The translations under genes were made by a program, and so were the position numbers. From assembly GCF_001293465.1 (NCBI RefSeq), contig NZ_JSYZ01000030.1, forward strand, positions 1-64,000: a stretch of 64,000 bases of DNA, in the 5' to 3' direction. Shown here in pieces: positions 1 to 7,840 of the stretch (within the stretch, counting starts at the first letter, position 1; every line of letters begins with the position of its first letter). This DNA comes from Pseudomonas asplenii. GTDB lineage: Bacteria; Pseudomonadota; Gammaproteobacteria; Pseudomonadales; Pseudomonadaceae. Below the pieces are notes generated by a model that searched no databases, was not told where the DNA came from, and saw only the letters and a program-made list of their open reading frames with translations.

Positions 1-34
1 CTCGCCCGCGAAAGCGCCCCCGGCCCCGCTGAAC

Positions 35-1000
35 TTACTCGCTGAAGCTCATGCCATGTTTGGCCTTGGTGCTCTTTACCGCATCCAGCACCGCCAGCAG
101 GCAGTCATCGCGATAGCGCTCCAGCGCCGAAATGCTGTGGCGGCCCAACTGCTCGCTGGTGCCCTCGACCACGTCGTCGATCAGCTTGTCGGTCAGTTCC
201 GGCGCCGGCAGGTAGGTCCACGGCAGTTGCAGGGCAGGGCCGAACTGGGCCATGAAGTGGCGCATGCCGGCATCGCCACCGGCCAGGGTGTAGGTCAGGA
301 AGGTGCCCATGAACGACCAGCGCAGCCCGGCGCCGAAGCGGATCGCGTCGTCGATTTCGCCGGTGCTGGCAACGCCGTCGTTGACCAGGTGCAGCGCCTC
401 GCGCCACAGCGCTTCGAGCAGGCGGTCGGCGATGAACCCTGGGACTTCCTTGCGCACGTGCAGCGGGCGCATGCCGAGGGATTCATAGACCTTGATCGCC
501 GCCTGCACGGCTTGCGGCGCGGTCTGCCTGCCGCCGACCACTTCCACCAGCGGCAGCAGGTACACCGGGTTGAACGGGTGGCCGACCACGCAGCGTTCCG
601 GGTGGGTGGCGCCTTCGTAGAACTCGCTGGGCAGCAGACCCGAGGTGCTGGAGCCGATCAGCGCGTTGGGCTTGGCCGCGGCGCTGATCTTGGCGTGCAG
701 CTCGAGTTTCAATTCCAGGCGTTCCGGGGCGCTTTCCTGGATGAAGTCGGCGTCTTTCACGCATTCCTCGATGGTGGCGACGAAGCGCAGGCGGTCCTGG
801 GAGGCACCGGGCGCCAGGCCCTGTTTCTCCAGGGCGCCCCAGGCGTTGGCGATGCGCTTGCGCAGGGCCGCCTCGGCGCCGGGCGCCGGGTCCCAGGCGA
901 TCACGTCGAGGCCGTGGGCGAGGGCGCGGGCGACCCAACCGCTGCCGATGACACCGCTGCCGAGGGCAGCGAAGGTTTTGATCTCAGTGATAAAGCTCAT
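35..1000 (-). CDS. cdhA: L-carnitine dehydrogenase
   Basis: NAD-dependent oxidation of L-carnitine to 3-dehydrocarnitine in the cytoplasm, first step of carnitine use as carbon and nitrogen source. The 321-residue protein has the 3-hydroxyacyl-CoA dehydrogenase fold: an N-terminal Rossmann motif (G14-x-G16-x-x-G19) and the HPFNP active-site segment near residue 140. The start is placed at MSFITEIK because the extra 21 upstream codons have no family counterpart and the chosen length matches known carnitine dehydrogenases. It is the third gene of a minus-strand set caiX-cdhC-cdhA; the P. aeruginosa thioesterase gene cdhB would lie next, outside the window. An inverted repeat separates it from cdhC. 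Family assignment is strong because of context; also called lcdH. Confidence 0.93.
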   Translation of the reverse strand: MSFITEIKTFAALGSGVIGSGWVARALAHGLDVIAWDPAPGAEAALRKRIANAWGALEKQGLAPGASQDRLRFVATIEECVKDADFIQESAPERLELKLELHAKISAAAKPNALIGSSTSGLLPSEFYEGATHPERCVVGHPFNPVYLLPLVEVVGGRQTAPQAVQAAIKVYESLGMRPLHVRKEVPGFIADRLLEALWREALHLVNDGVASTGEIDDAIRFGAGLRWSFMGTFLTYTLAGGDAGMRHFMAQFGPALQLPWTYLPAPELTDKLIDDVVEGTSEQLGRHSISALERYRDDCLLAVLDAVKSTKAKHGMSFSE

Positions 1001-1041
1001 GACGAATTCCTGCATGGTCGGAGGTGGGTAATGCGGTCCCT

Positions 1042-1070
1042 TGTAGGAGCGTCGGCCGGCCACTCCTACA
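1042..1070. repeat. REP-like inverted repeat between cdhC and cdhA
   Basis: TGTAGGAG and CTCCTACA arms flank a GGCCGGCC core, giving a short perfect-armed hairpin. It uses the same GTAGGAG seed as the longer REP pairs elsewhere in the window. It could modulate the relative expression of cdhC and cdhA by protecting the upstream message, which is inference. Confidence 0.6.
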
Positions 1071-1097
1071 GGATTTTTGGTGTTCTTTCGGGGCGGC

Positions 1098-1985
1098 TCA
1101 GCCGCGCTTGGCCAACCCCATCTTCGCCCGGCCCTCGGCTGGGGTCAGGACGCGGGCGCCCAGGCGGCTGAGGATTTCCGTGGCCCGCTCGACCAGTTGG
1201 CCGTTGGTCGCCAGCACGCCCTTGTCCAGCCAGAGGTTGTCTTCCAGGCCGACCCGCACGTTGCCGCCCAGCAGCACTGCCTGCGCGGCCATCGGCATCT
1301 GCATGCGGCCGATGCCGAAGCCGGCCCAGACCACGTCCGGCGGCAGGTTGTCGACCATGGCCTTCATGGTGGTGGTGTCGGCCGGTGCGCCCCATGGGAT
1401 GCCCAGGCACAGCTGGAACAGCGGGTTGTCCAGCAGGCCTTCCTTCATCATCTGCTTGGCGAACCACAGGTGGCCGGTATCGAAGATCTCCAGCTCGGCC
1501 TTCACCCCCAGTTCCTGGATACGCTTGGCGCCGGCGCGCAGTTGCGCCGGGGTGGAGACGTAGATGGTGTCGCCGTCGCCGAAGTTGAGAGTGCCGCAGT
1601 CCAGGGTGCAGATTTCCGGCAGCAGGGCCTCGACATGCGCCAGGCGGGTCAGCGGGCCGACCAGGTCGGTATTCGGGCCGAACGCCATGGGGTTCTCGCC
1701 GGCGCCGATTTCCAGGTCGCCGCCCATGCCGGCGGTGAGGTTGACGATGATGTCGACGTCCGCCTCGCGGATGCGCTCCATCACTTCGCGGTACAGCGCC
1801 ACGTCGCGGCTGAACTTGCCGGTTTCGGGGTTGCGGACGTGGCAGTGCACCACGGTGGCGCCGGCCTTGGCCGCCTCGACGGCCGCCGCGGCGATCTGCT
1901 TGGGCGTGACCGGCACGTGTGGGCTCTTGGCGGTGGTGTCGCCAGCACCGGTGAGAGCGCAGGTGATGATGACGTCGTGGTTCAT
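1098..1985 (-). CDS. cdhC: 3-dehydrocarnitine cleavage enzyme (BKACE family)
   Basis: Beta-keto acid cleavage enzyme that condenses 3-dehydrocarnitine with acetyl-CoA, giving acetoacetate and betainyl-CoA, which leads to glycine betaine. The 295-residue protein starts MNHDVIITCALTGAG and carries the zinc-binding HCHVR segment (H47 and H49) characteristic of the BKACE (DUF849) TIM-barrel family. It lies between the carnitine-binding protein gene and carnitine dehydrogenase on the same strand, matching cdhC of P. aeruginosa. The context decides the substrate, since BKACE members vary widely in the beta-keto acid used. The product feeds the betaine demethylation genes further along the window. 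Confidence 0.92.
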   Translation of the reverse strand: MNHDVIITCALTGAGDTTAKSPHVPVTPKQIAAAAVEAAKAGATVVHCHVRNPETGKFSRDVALYREVMERIREADVDIIVNLTAGMGGDLEIGAGENPMAFGPNTDLVGPLTRLAHVEALLPEICTLDCGTLNFGDGDTIYVSTPAQLRAGAKRIQELGVKAELEIFDTGHLWFAKQMMKEGLLDNPLFQLCLGIPWGAPADTTTMKAMVDNLPPDVVWAGFGIGRMQMPMAAQAVLLGGNVRVGLEDNLWLDKGVLATNGQLVERATEILSRLGARVLTPAEGRAKMGLAKRG

Positions 1986-2057
1986 GGTGCGGGTTCCTTA
2001 CAGGCGTGGTGGTTCACACCGCAGCCGACAGGGCTGCGGGGGATGATGGGTATCGGG

Positions 2058-3002
2058 TTACTGGCTGGTCAGCTGCAGGTTCCCGGCGGCCGGGCGGCCA
2101 TCGAAAGTGGTCACCCCCTGCAGCCAGCGGGCCTGGTCCTGCGGGTGGTCCTTGAGCCACTGGCGGGCCGATTCGAGGGCGTCCTTGTGGTCGAGCAGCG
2201 GTTGCATCATCCGGCTCTCGTCCTCGGCGCTGAAGGTCAGGTTGGTCAGCAGCCGGTTGATGTTCGGGCACTGCTCGGCGTAGGTCGGCGAGGTCACGGT
2301 CCACACCGTCGCCATGCCTTCGTTCGGGCCCAGGGCATCCTCGCTGCCGGTGAGGTAGGTCATCTGCACGTTGACGTTCATCGGGTGCGGCGCCCAGCCG
2401 AAGAACACCACGGCCTCCTTGCGCCGCACGGCGCGGTCGACGGCGGCGAGCATGCCGGCCTCGCTGGACTCCACCAGCTGGAACTTGCCGAGGCCGAACT
2501 GGTTCTTGGCGATCATTGCCTTGATCTGGGTATTGGCGCCCGAACCGGGTTCGATGCCGTAGATCTTGCCGCCCAGCTCCTTCTCGAATTTGGCGATGTC
2601 GGCGAAGGTCTTCAGGCCCTTGTCGGCCAGGTAGGTGGGCACCGCCAGGGTCGCGCGGGCGTCCTTGAGGCTCGGTTCGGCCAGCACCTTGACCTGCCTG
2701 GCGTCGACGAACGGGGTGATGGTCTGGGTCATCAGCGGGTTCCAGTAGCCGAGGAACAGGTCCAGGCGCTGGTCGCGGATGCCGGCGAAGATGATCTGCT
2801 GGGAGGCGCTGGTCTGCTTGACCTGGTAGCCGAGGCCTTCGAGCAGCACCTGGCTCATGGCGCTGGTGGCGATCACGTCGGTCCAGTTGACCACGCCGAG
2901 GCGGACGTTCTGACAGGAGGCCTGGTCGGCGGCCATCACGCTGGCGTTCAGGAGCGCGGCGCCGGTGAGTGCGAGTGCACAGCGGCTGATCAGTCGTTTC
3001 AT
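2058..3002 (-). CDS. caiX: Carnitine/betaine/choline substrate-binding protein
   Basis: Periplasmic binding protein of the OpuAC family that delivers carnitine to an ABC transporter encoded elsewhere (CbcWV in P. aeruginosa). The 314-residue protein has a clear signal peptide ending near VMAADQ. Aromatic residues expected for caging a quaternary ammonium group are visible in VNWTDV, LGYWNP and FFGWAPHP. No permease or ATPase gene is adjacent, so it is an orphan binding protein, as in P. aeruginosa. It heads the operon caiX-cdhC-cdhA and is transcribed away from its presumed regulator cdhR. Confidence 0.9.
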   Translation of the reverse strand: MKRLISRCALALTGAALLNASVMAADQASCQNVRLGVVNWTDVIATSAMSQVLLEGLGYQVKQTSASQQIIFAGIRDQRLDLFLGYWNPLMTQTITPFVDARQVKVLAEPSLKDARATLAVPTYLADKGLKTFADIAKFEKELGGKIYGIEPGSGANTQIKAMIAKNQFGLGKFQLVESSEAGMLAAVDRAVRRKEAVVFFGWAPHPMNVNVQMTYLTGSEDALGPNEGMATVWTVTSPTYAEQCPNINRLLTNLTFSAEDESRMMQPLLDHKDALESARQWLKDHPQDQARWLQGVTTFDGRPAAGNLQLTSQ

Positions 3003-3097
3003 GCGGGTATCCTCGGCAGGTCGTTATTGTCGGTTCCGGCGTCTGATGCGCCGGTGATGCTCAAGTTACGCAGCCTGGGTGATCTGAAAACGCCCTA

Positions 3098-3169
3098 CGG
3101 CGACCGACTCTTGCACTGCGGCGACCAGCGCTATTGCTCCTGCCTGCGAACTGGCGTATCACAGCGACA
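3098..3169 (-). promoter_or_regulatory. Candidate CdhR operator in the caiX-cdhR intergenic region
   Basis: CGGCGACC occurs at 3098 and again at 3119, exactly 21 bp apart, and a third related CAGCGACA lies at 3162, 43 bp further. Direct repeats two helical turns apart are the usual target of AraC-family activators. Read in the direction of caiX the core is GTCGC, the same half-site seen before gbcA, gbcB and the dipeptidase gene. Assignment to CdhR is inference from position. Confidence 0.5.
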
Positions 3170-3196
3170 ACGCTACCCGTCTTGCGAGTGCGCTCC

Positions 3197-4141
3197 ATGT
3201 CCCAGGATCTCTATTTCTTGTTGATGCCAGGTTTTTCGGCGATGGGCTTCATCTCGGCGATCGAACCGCTGCGCGTGGCCAATCGCTTTCGCGGCGAGCT
3301 GTATCGCTGGCACGTGCTGAGCGCGGATGGCGGCGCGGTGCTGGCGAGCAACGGCATGTCGGTCAACGCCGACGCGGCACTGGAACCCCTGAAGAAAGGT
3401 GCGACCCTGCTGGTGGTCGCCGGCTTCGAGCCGCTGAAATTCGTCACCCCGGCCCTGGAACACTGGTTGCGCCGCCTGGACGGCGAGGGTGTCACCCTCG
3501 GCGGCATCGACACCGGCAGCGTGGTGCTGGCCGAGGCCGGCCTGCTTGAGGGCCATCGGGTGACGTTGCACTGGGAGGCACTGGAGGCGTTCAAGGAGTC
3601 CTATCCACAGTTGGAAGTGACCCAGGAACTGTTCGAGATCGACCGTCGGCGGATCACCTGTGCCGGCGGTACGGCGTCGATCGACATGATGCTCGACCTG
3701 ATCGGCCAGGCCCATGGCCCGGAACTGGCGATCCAGGTGTCGGAGCAGTTCGTGCTCGGGCGCATTCGCCCGCGCAAGGACCACCAGCGCATGCAGATCG
3801 CCACGCGCTACGGCATCAGCAACAAGAAGCTGGTGCAGGTGGTCGGCGAGATGGAGCAGCACATGGAACCGCCCCTGAGCACGCTGGAGCTGGCGCAGTC
3901 GATCAAGGTGACACGACGCCAGCTGGAGCGGCTGTTCCGCCTCCACCTCAAGGACACCCCGAGCAACTTCTACCTGGGCCTGCGCCTGGAAAAGGCCCGG
4001 CAGTTGTTGCGCCAGACCGACATGAGCGTGCTGGAGGTGAGCATCGCCAGTGGCTTCGAGTCGCCGTCGTACTTCACCCGCAGCTACCGGGCCCGGTTTG
4101 CCCAGTGCCCGCGCGAGGACCGGCGGGCGCTCAAGGTCTAG
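3197..4141 (+). CDS. cdhR: Carnitine-responsive AraC/GlxA-type transcription activator
   Basis: Transcription factor expected to activate the divergent carnitine operon when carnitine is present. The 314-residue protein has an N-terminal DJ-1/PfpI-like domain (residues 1 to about 190, MSQDLYFLLMPGFSAMGF) and a C-terminal AraC-type double helix-turn-helix (about 225-310, with LELAQSIKVTRRQLERLF and the second helix around SVLEVSIASGFES). This is the architecture of CdhR, GbdR and SouR. The start at MSQDLYF is chosen over an upstream ATG because it gives the family length. The divergent position next to caiX favours CdhR over the paralogue GbdR. Confidence 0.9.
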   Translation: MSQDLYFLLMPGFSAMGFISAIEPLRVANRFRGELYRWHVLSADGGAVLASNGMSVNADAALEPLKKGATLLVVAGFEPLKFVTPALEHWLRRLDGEGVTLGGIDTGSVVLAEAGLLEGHRVTLHWEALEAFKESYPQLEVTQELFEIDRRRITCAGGTASIDMMLDLIGQAHGPELAIQVSEQFVLGRIRPRKDHQRMQIATRYGISNKKLVQVVGEMEQHMEPPLSTLELAQSIKVTRRQLERLFRLHLKDTPSNFYLGLRLEKARQLLRQTDMSVLEVSIASGFESPSYFTRSYRARFAQCPREDRRALKV

Positions 4142-4180
4142 CGGCGTGCTGTGGAGCCGGCGGTGCGCCGGTGCCCGGCG

Positions 4181-4597
4181 CTACTTCTTCAGCAGCGCCG
4201 CACAGGCCGCCTTGTAGGCTTCGTGCTGGTACTTGTTCAGCGTGCCCGGCAGATCGAAACCGTGCTTCTTGTGCTGGGCATTGAGGGTCTGCGGCGATAG
4301 CAGCGTCACTTCGCAGTGGTCCAGCAGTTGCACGATGGCCTCGATCTTGAAGGTGGTCGGCCCGCCGGCGAACTCGCCTTTCTTGCTGCGTTTCCTGATG
4401 GCGATGCGAGTGATGCCATTGGCCTCGACGAACGCCCGCAACTGGCTGGCGAAGGCCCTGACGTTGGCAGCTTCGTCATCATCGTCCAGGGCGATCTTCT
4501 TGATAGCGACAGCCAAGTGTTCCGGCGTGGCATCCCGCAGGGTGGCGAGGGCGAAGATGGCTTCGCTGCCCTTGATTTCGATACCGCAGATAGTCAT
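4181..4597 (-). CDS. DUF3010 family protein
   Basis: Uncharacterised 138-residue cytoplasmic protein. The opening MTICGIEIKGSEAIFAL resembles the first beta-strands of an RNase H-like fold, and the whole resembles the DUF3010 family of gamma-proteobacteria. There is no signal peptide or membrane segment. The start was set at MTICGIE because the upstream extension has no hydrophobic or conserved character. It stands alone between cdhR and a membrane protein gene, so context suggests no function. Confidence 0.7.
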   Translation of the reverse strand: MTICGIEIKGSEAIFALATLRDATPEHLAVAIKKIALDDDDEAANVRAFASQLRAFVEANGITRIAIRKRSKKGEFAGGPTTFKIEAIVQLLDHCEVTLLSPQTLNAQHKKHGFDLPGTLNKYQHEAYKAACAALLKK

Positions 4598-4638
4598 TTG
4601 AATCCTTAGTAGCCCGTTTGGGGCCTTCCAGGGGGAGG

Positions 4639-5415
4639 TCAATGCATGCTTCTACGCAAATCCAGCATGATCTTGTCGAAGTAGTCGACCCGGATGATAC
4701 CCAACCGCGGGAACTCGAAGTCGAGAATCACGTAGAGCACGCAGACCATCACCAGCGCATAGCCGAAGATATGCAACCAGTTGTGCCGGGCGCTGCCGGC
4801 CATGCCGTAGCCGATGAACAGGGCGCTGACCTGGGTCAGGGCGATCAGCATCAGGTAGATGATCAGTGGCGGGTGGGTTTCCAGGGCCACGCTGCGGGTG
4901 GTGGTGATGTCGATCATCGCGTTGAGTGCCTGCAGCAGGCTGACGCCCAGGGTCGGCGTCGGCATCTGTTGCAGGCCGGCGATCGCCTGCTTCCAGATCT
5001 CCTGTTGCAAGGCACTGGCCCGGGCATTCTCGCGGCTGGCCAGGTCGATATCGGTGAGGTCGCGATAGTAGGCGATGCGCGCATCCACATAGTCGCGAAA
5101 GGCCTGGCGCAGGGCGGGCTGGCTGGCCGGCGGCAGCAGGTCCAGGCGCAGCCAGGCGGTGCCCATGGCGTTGGTTTCCTCGACGATCAGCGTGCGCCGG
5201 GTGTCCATGCGCGTGGCCGCACCGGAGAAGGTGAAGGCGATCAGCAACGCCAGCAGGCCGAACACCGCGCCCTCGATGGCACCGATGCCGGTGCGCGCGC
5301 CCTCGGGGTCGGCGGCCAGGTGTCGGGCGCCGACCCGCCGGCCGACCTCGATGAACAGCACGATGGCAACGAAAATGAGCAGGGCATACAGCGGAATGGC
5401 TGAGAGTGAGCGCAT
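4639..5415 (-). CDS. Bestrophin-like DUF4239 membrane protein
   Basis: Inner-membrane protein of 258 residues with two hydrophobic segments near the N-terminus (LYALLIFVAIVLFIEV and AVFGLLALLIAFTFSG) and two near the C-terminus (IIYLMLIALTQVSALFIGY and IFGYALVMVCVLYVILDF). A largely helical soluble stretch lies between them. This layout and the segment RTLIVEETNAMGTAWLR fit the DUF4239 family, distantly related to bestrophin channels. Function is unknown. It has no obvious operon partner and follows the DUF3010 gene on the same strand. Confidence 0.7.
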   Translation of the reverse strand: MRSLSAIPLYALLIFVAIVLFIEVGRRVGARHLAADPEGARTGIGAIEGAVFGLLALLIAFTFSGAATRMDTRRTLIVEETNAMGTAWLRLDLLPPASQPALRQAFRDYVDARIAYYRDLTDIDLASRENARASALQQEIWKQAIAGLQQMPTPTLGVSLLQALNAMIDITTTRSVALETHPPLIIYLMLIALTQVSALFIGYGMAGSARHNWLHIFGYALVMVCVLYVILDFEFPRLGIIRVDYFDKIMLDLRRSMH

Positions 5416-5572
5416 ACGAAAATCCTCTGATTATCGTGGTCGACTCGCCTGTACAGCCGGTTCAGGGCTTGAGTGGTTGCCTATCAGTTAAGTTTCGTCG
5501 TGGGGCTTGTCAAGGCGCCGGCCGCAAACGGCCAGCCCGGGCCGGGCACCGACCTGTCGATGCCCATGCGCG

Positions 5573-5974
5573 TCATTCCTGCAGCAGCGATTCGAGAAAC
5601 TCCGAGCGTTCGTCGCTCTTGCTCGCCAGGCAGTCGTTCAGGTCGATGTTGTACTGCTTGCTGCCGACCTTGGCCGGCAGCGGCGCAATGGCGCAGTCGG
5701 CGTCGCGCGACTGGGTCCAGAGCTGCTGGGCCTTTTGCAGCCTGGCGGTGATGTCGGTCTGCTCGGCCTTCTTGCTGGCGTATTGCGACGTCACCCGATC
5801 CAGCAGCGCCTGGAAGTTGTCCTTGAGCAACTGATCGGCGGTGTTCTTGTTGTAGGTGGCGCATTCCAGGGTCTGCTGGTCGTCCGCAACCGCATCGCAC
5901 GGCGAGTTGTCGGTGTCTTCAGCCGCATGCACACCCACGCTGACAAGGGCCAAGGCCAGGAAAATCGATTTCAT
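5573..5974 (-). CDS. Secreted LprI-like (DUF1311) protein
   Basis: Predicted periplasmic protein of 133 residues with a signal peptide (MKSIFLALALVSVGVHA). The mature part has a helix-rich repeat with spaced cysteines (CDAV, LECA, DADCAI, LNDCLA), typical of the family that includes the lysozyme inhibitor LprI N-terminal domain. The start at MKSIFL is preferred because it opens the signal peptide directly. Lysozyme inhibition is not demonstrated for most members, so the role is uncertain. Confidence 0.7.
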   Translation of the reverse strand: MKSIFLALALVSVGVHAAEDTDNSPCDAVADDQQTLECATYNKNTADQLLKDNFQALLDRVTSQYASKKAEQTDITARLQKAQQLWTQSRDADCAIAPLPAKVGSKQYNIDLNDCLASKSDERSEFLESLLQE

Positions 5975-6087
5975 TACGGCGTCCTGAAGCTGATGGGAGA
6001 ACGGTAAACGGCAATTCTGTCTCATGCCGAATGCAAAGAATAGTCGTACAACGATAAGTGCTGGAGCCTACTGTCTTGACGCCCTTT

Positions 6088-6123
6088 GTCGCGGATTGAC
6101 GCTTTCGGCAATTCCCCTGTCGT
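6088..6123 (+). promoter_or_regulatory. Candidate GbdR-type operator upstream of the dipeptidase-dgc operon
   Basis: GTCGC at 6088 and GTCGT at 6119, 31 bp apart, point towards the operon and end about 100 bp before its first start codon. The same half-site occurs upstream of gbcA, gbcB and caiX. GbdR control of this operon is known in P. aeruginosa; the exact site here is inference. Confidence 0.35.
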
Positions 6124-6219
6124 TTTTGCACCCGGCTCCGACAGGCCCTGGGCATATGCTGGGTCCAAAGCGCCGGCAGACGATTCGGCGCATGAATTGC
6201 CAATAAAGGGGACAGCCTG

Positions 6220-7197
6220 ATGAGCCCAGCCGAGTTACACGCCGACAGCATCGTTATCGACGGGCTGATCATTGCCAAATGGAACCGCGAACTGTTCGAG
6301 GACATGCGCAAGGGCGGGCTGACCGCCGCCAACTGCACCGTGTCGGTCTGGGAGGGCTTCCAGGCTACCGTCAACAGCATCGCCGCCAGCCAGAAGCTGA
6401 TCCGCGAGAACAGCGACCTGGTGATGCCGGTACGGACCACCGCCGACATCCGCAAGGCCAAGGAACTGGGCAAGACCGGCATCCTCTTCGGCTTCCAGAA
6501 CGCCCATGCGTTCGAAGACCAGATCGGCTACGTGGAGATCTTCAAGCAACTGGGCGTGGGCATCGTGCAGATGTGCTACAACACCCAGAACCTGGTCGGC
6601 ACCGGCTGCTACGAGCGTGACGGCGGCCTGTCGGGCTTCGGTCGCGAGATCGTCGCCGAGATGAACCGTGTCGGCATCATGTGTGACCTGTCCCACGTCG
6701 GTTCCAAGACCAGCGAGGAAGTCATCCTCGAATCGAAGAAGCCGGTGACCTACTCCCACTGCCTGCCTTCGGGCCTGAAAGAGCACCCGCGCAACAAGTC
6801 CGATGCGGAACTTAAGTTCATCGCCGACCACGGCGGCTTCGTCGGTGTGACCATGTTCGCGCCGTTCCTGGCCAAGGGCATCGACTCGACCATCGACGAC
6901 TACGCCGAAGCGATCGAGTACGTGATGAACATCGTCGGCGAAGACGCCATCGGCATCGGTACCGACTTCACCCAGGGCCATGGCCAGGACTTCTTCGAAT
7001 ACCTGACCCACGACAAGGGCTACGCCCGCCGCCTGACCAGCTTCGGCAAGATCATCAACCCGCTGGGCATCCGTACCGTGGGCGAGTTCCCCAACCTCAC
7101 CGAGACCCTGCTCAAGCGCGGTCACAGCGAGCGCGTGGTGCGCAAGATCATGGGCGAGAACTGGGTCAACGTCCTCAAGGAGGTCTGGGGCGAATAA
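6220..7197 (+). CDS. Renal-dipeptidase-like (M19 family) protein of the dgc operon
   Basis: First gene of the dimethylglycine operon, 325 residues, counterpart of PA5396. M19 family TIM-barrel amidohydrolase. The central metal-site motifs are present (CDLSHVG and YSHCLP), but the usual N-terminal DGHxD zinc pair is replaced by D14-G-L-I-I, so one metal site looks altered. The start is supported by AAAGGGGA upstream of the ATG. It is followed by the V4R gene, dgcA, dgcB and two ETF genes on the same strand. A dipeptidase role in betaine catabolism is not obvious; it may act on a cyclic or N-methyl intermediate, which is inference. Confidence 0.85.
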   Translation: MSPAELHADSIVIDGLIIAKWNRELFEDMRKGGLTAANCTVSVWEGFQATVNSIAASQKLIRENSDLVMPVRTTADIRKAKELGKTGILFGFQNAHAFEDQIGYVEIFKQLGVGIVQMCYNTQNLVGTGCYERDGGLSGFGREIVAEMNRVGIMCDLSHVGSKTSEEVILESKKPVTYSHCLPSGLKEHPRNKSDAELKFIADHGGFVGVTMFAPFLAKGIDSTIDDYAEAIEYVMNIVGEDAIGIGTDFTQGHGQDFFEYLTHDKGYARRLTSFGKIINPLGIRTVGEFPNLTETLLKRGHSERVVRKIMGENWVNVLKEVWGE

Positions 7198-7294
7198 CCC
7201 CCGACGACGTCCTTTTTTTGCTGATTTCCCCTGCGCGCCGGTCGCGCAGGGCGTACGCGGCCAGCCGCAAACAATGAATTCTGGAGTGTTTCCC

Positions 7295-7825
7295 ATGGCT
7301 AAAATCGCCCCGCAACTGCCCATTGAAGTCGACAGCGAGACCGGTGTCTGGACCTCTGACGCATTGCCGATGCTCTACGTGCCACGCCATTTCTTCGTCA
7401 ACAACCACATGGGTATCGAAGAAGTGCTGGGCGCCGAAGCCTATGCCGAAATTCTCTACAAGGCCGGCTACAAGTCCGCCTGGCACTGGTGCGAAAAGGA
7501 AGCCGAATGCCACGGCCTGGAAGGCGTCGCGGTATTCGAACACTACATGAAGCGCCTGTCGCAGCGCGGCTGGGGCCTGTTCAAGATCCAGGACATCGAC
7601 CTCGACAAGGGCACCGCCAGCGTCAAGCTCGAGCACTCGGCGTTCGTCTACGTCTACGGCAAGGTCGGGCGCAAGGTCGACTACATGTTCACCGGCTGGT
7701 TCGCCGGCGCCATGGACCAGATCCTGGCCGCCCGTGGCAGCAAGATCCGCACCGTGGCCGAGCAGGTCTATGGCGGTTCCGAAGAGGGCCACGATGATGG
7801 CCTGTTCACCGTCAAGCCGCTGTAA
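7295..7825 (+). CDS. DUF5943 / V4R-like protein of the dgc operon
   Basis: Uncharacterised 176-residue cytoplasmic protein, counterpart of PA5397. The C-terminal half (about 70-170) resembles the V4R (4-vinyl reductase) small-molecule-binding domain, with conserved aromatic and cysteine residues in SAWHWCEKEAECHG and a TGWFAG segment. The start at MAKIAPQ is fixed by a well-placed CTGGAG. It sits between the dipeptidase and dgcA, with only about 15 bp to dgcA, so it is probably needed for or regulates dimethylglycine demethylation. The function is not known. Confidence 0.75.
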   Translation: MAKIAPQLPIEVDSETGVWTSDALPMLYVPRHFFVNNHMGIEEVLGAEAYAEILYKAGYKSAWHWCEKEAECHGLEGVAVFEHYMKRLSQRGWGLFKIQDIDLDKGTASVKLEHSAFVYVYGKVGRKVDYMFTGWFAGAMDQILAARGSKIRTVAEQVYGGSEEGHDDGLFTVKPL

Positions 7826-7840
7826 GTCGAGGATCGCATC

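Noticed and set aside
1077..3224. 715-residue plus-strand open frame
   Set aside because: It is antisense to caiX and cdhC; the translation is histidine/glutamine-rich with no domain, a usual shadow in GC-rich DNA.
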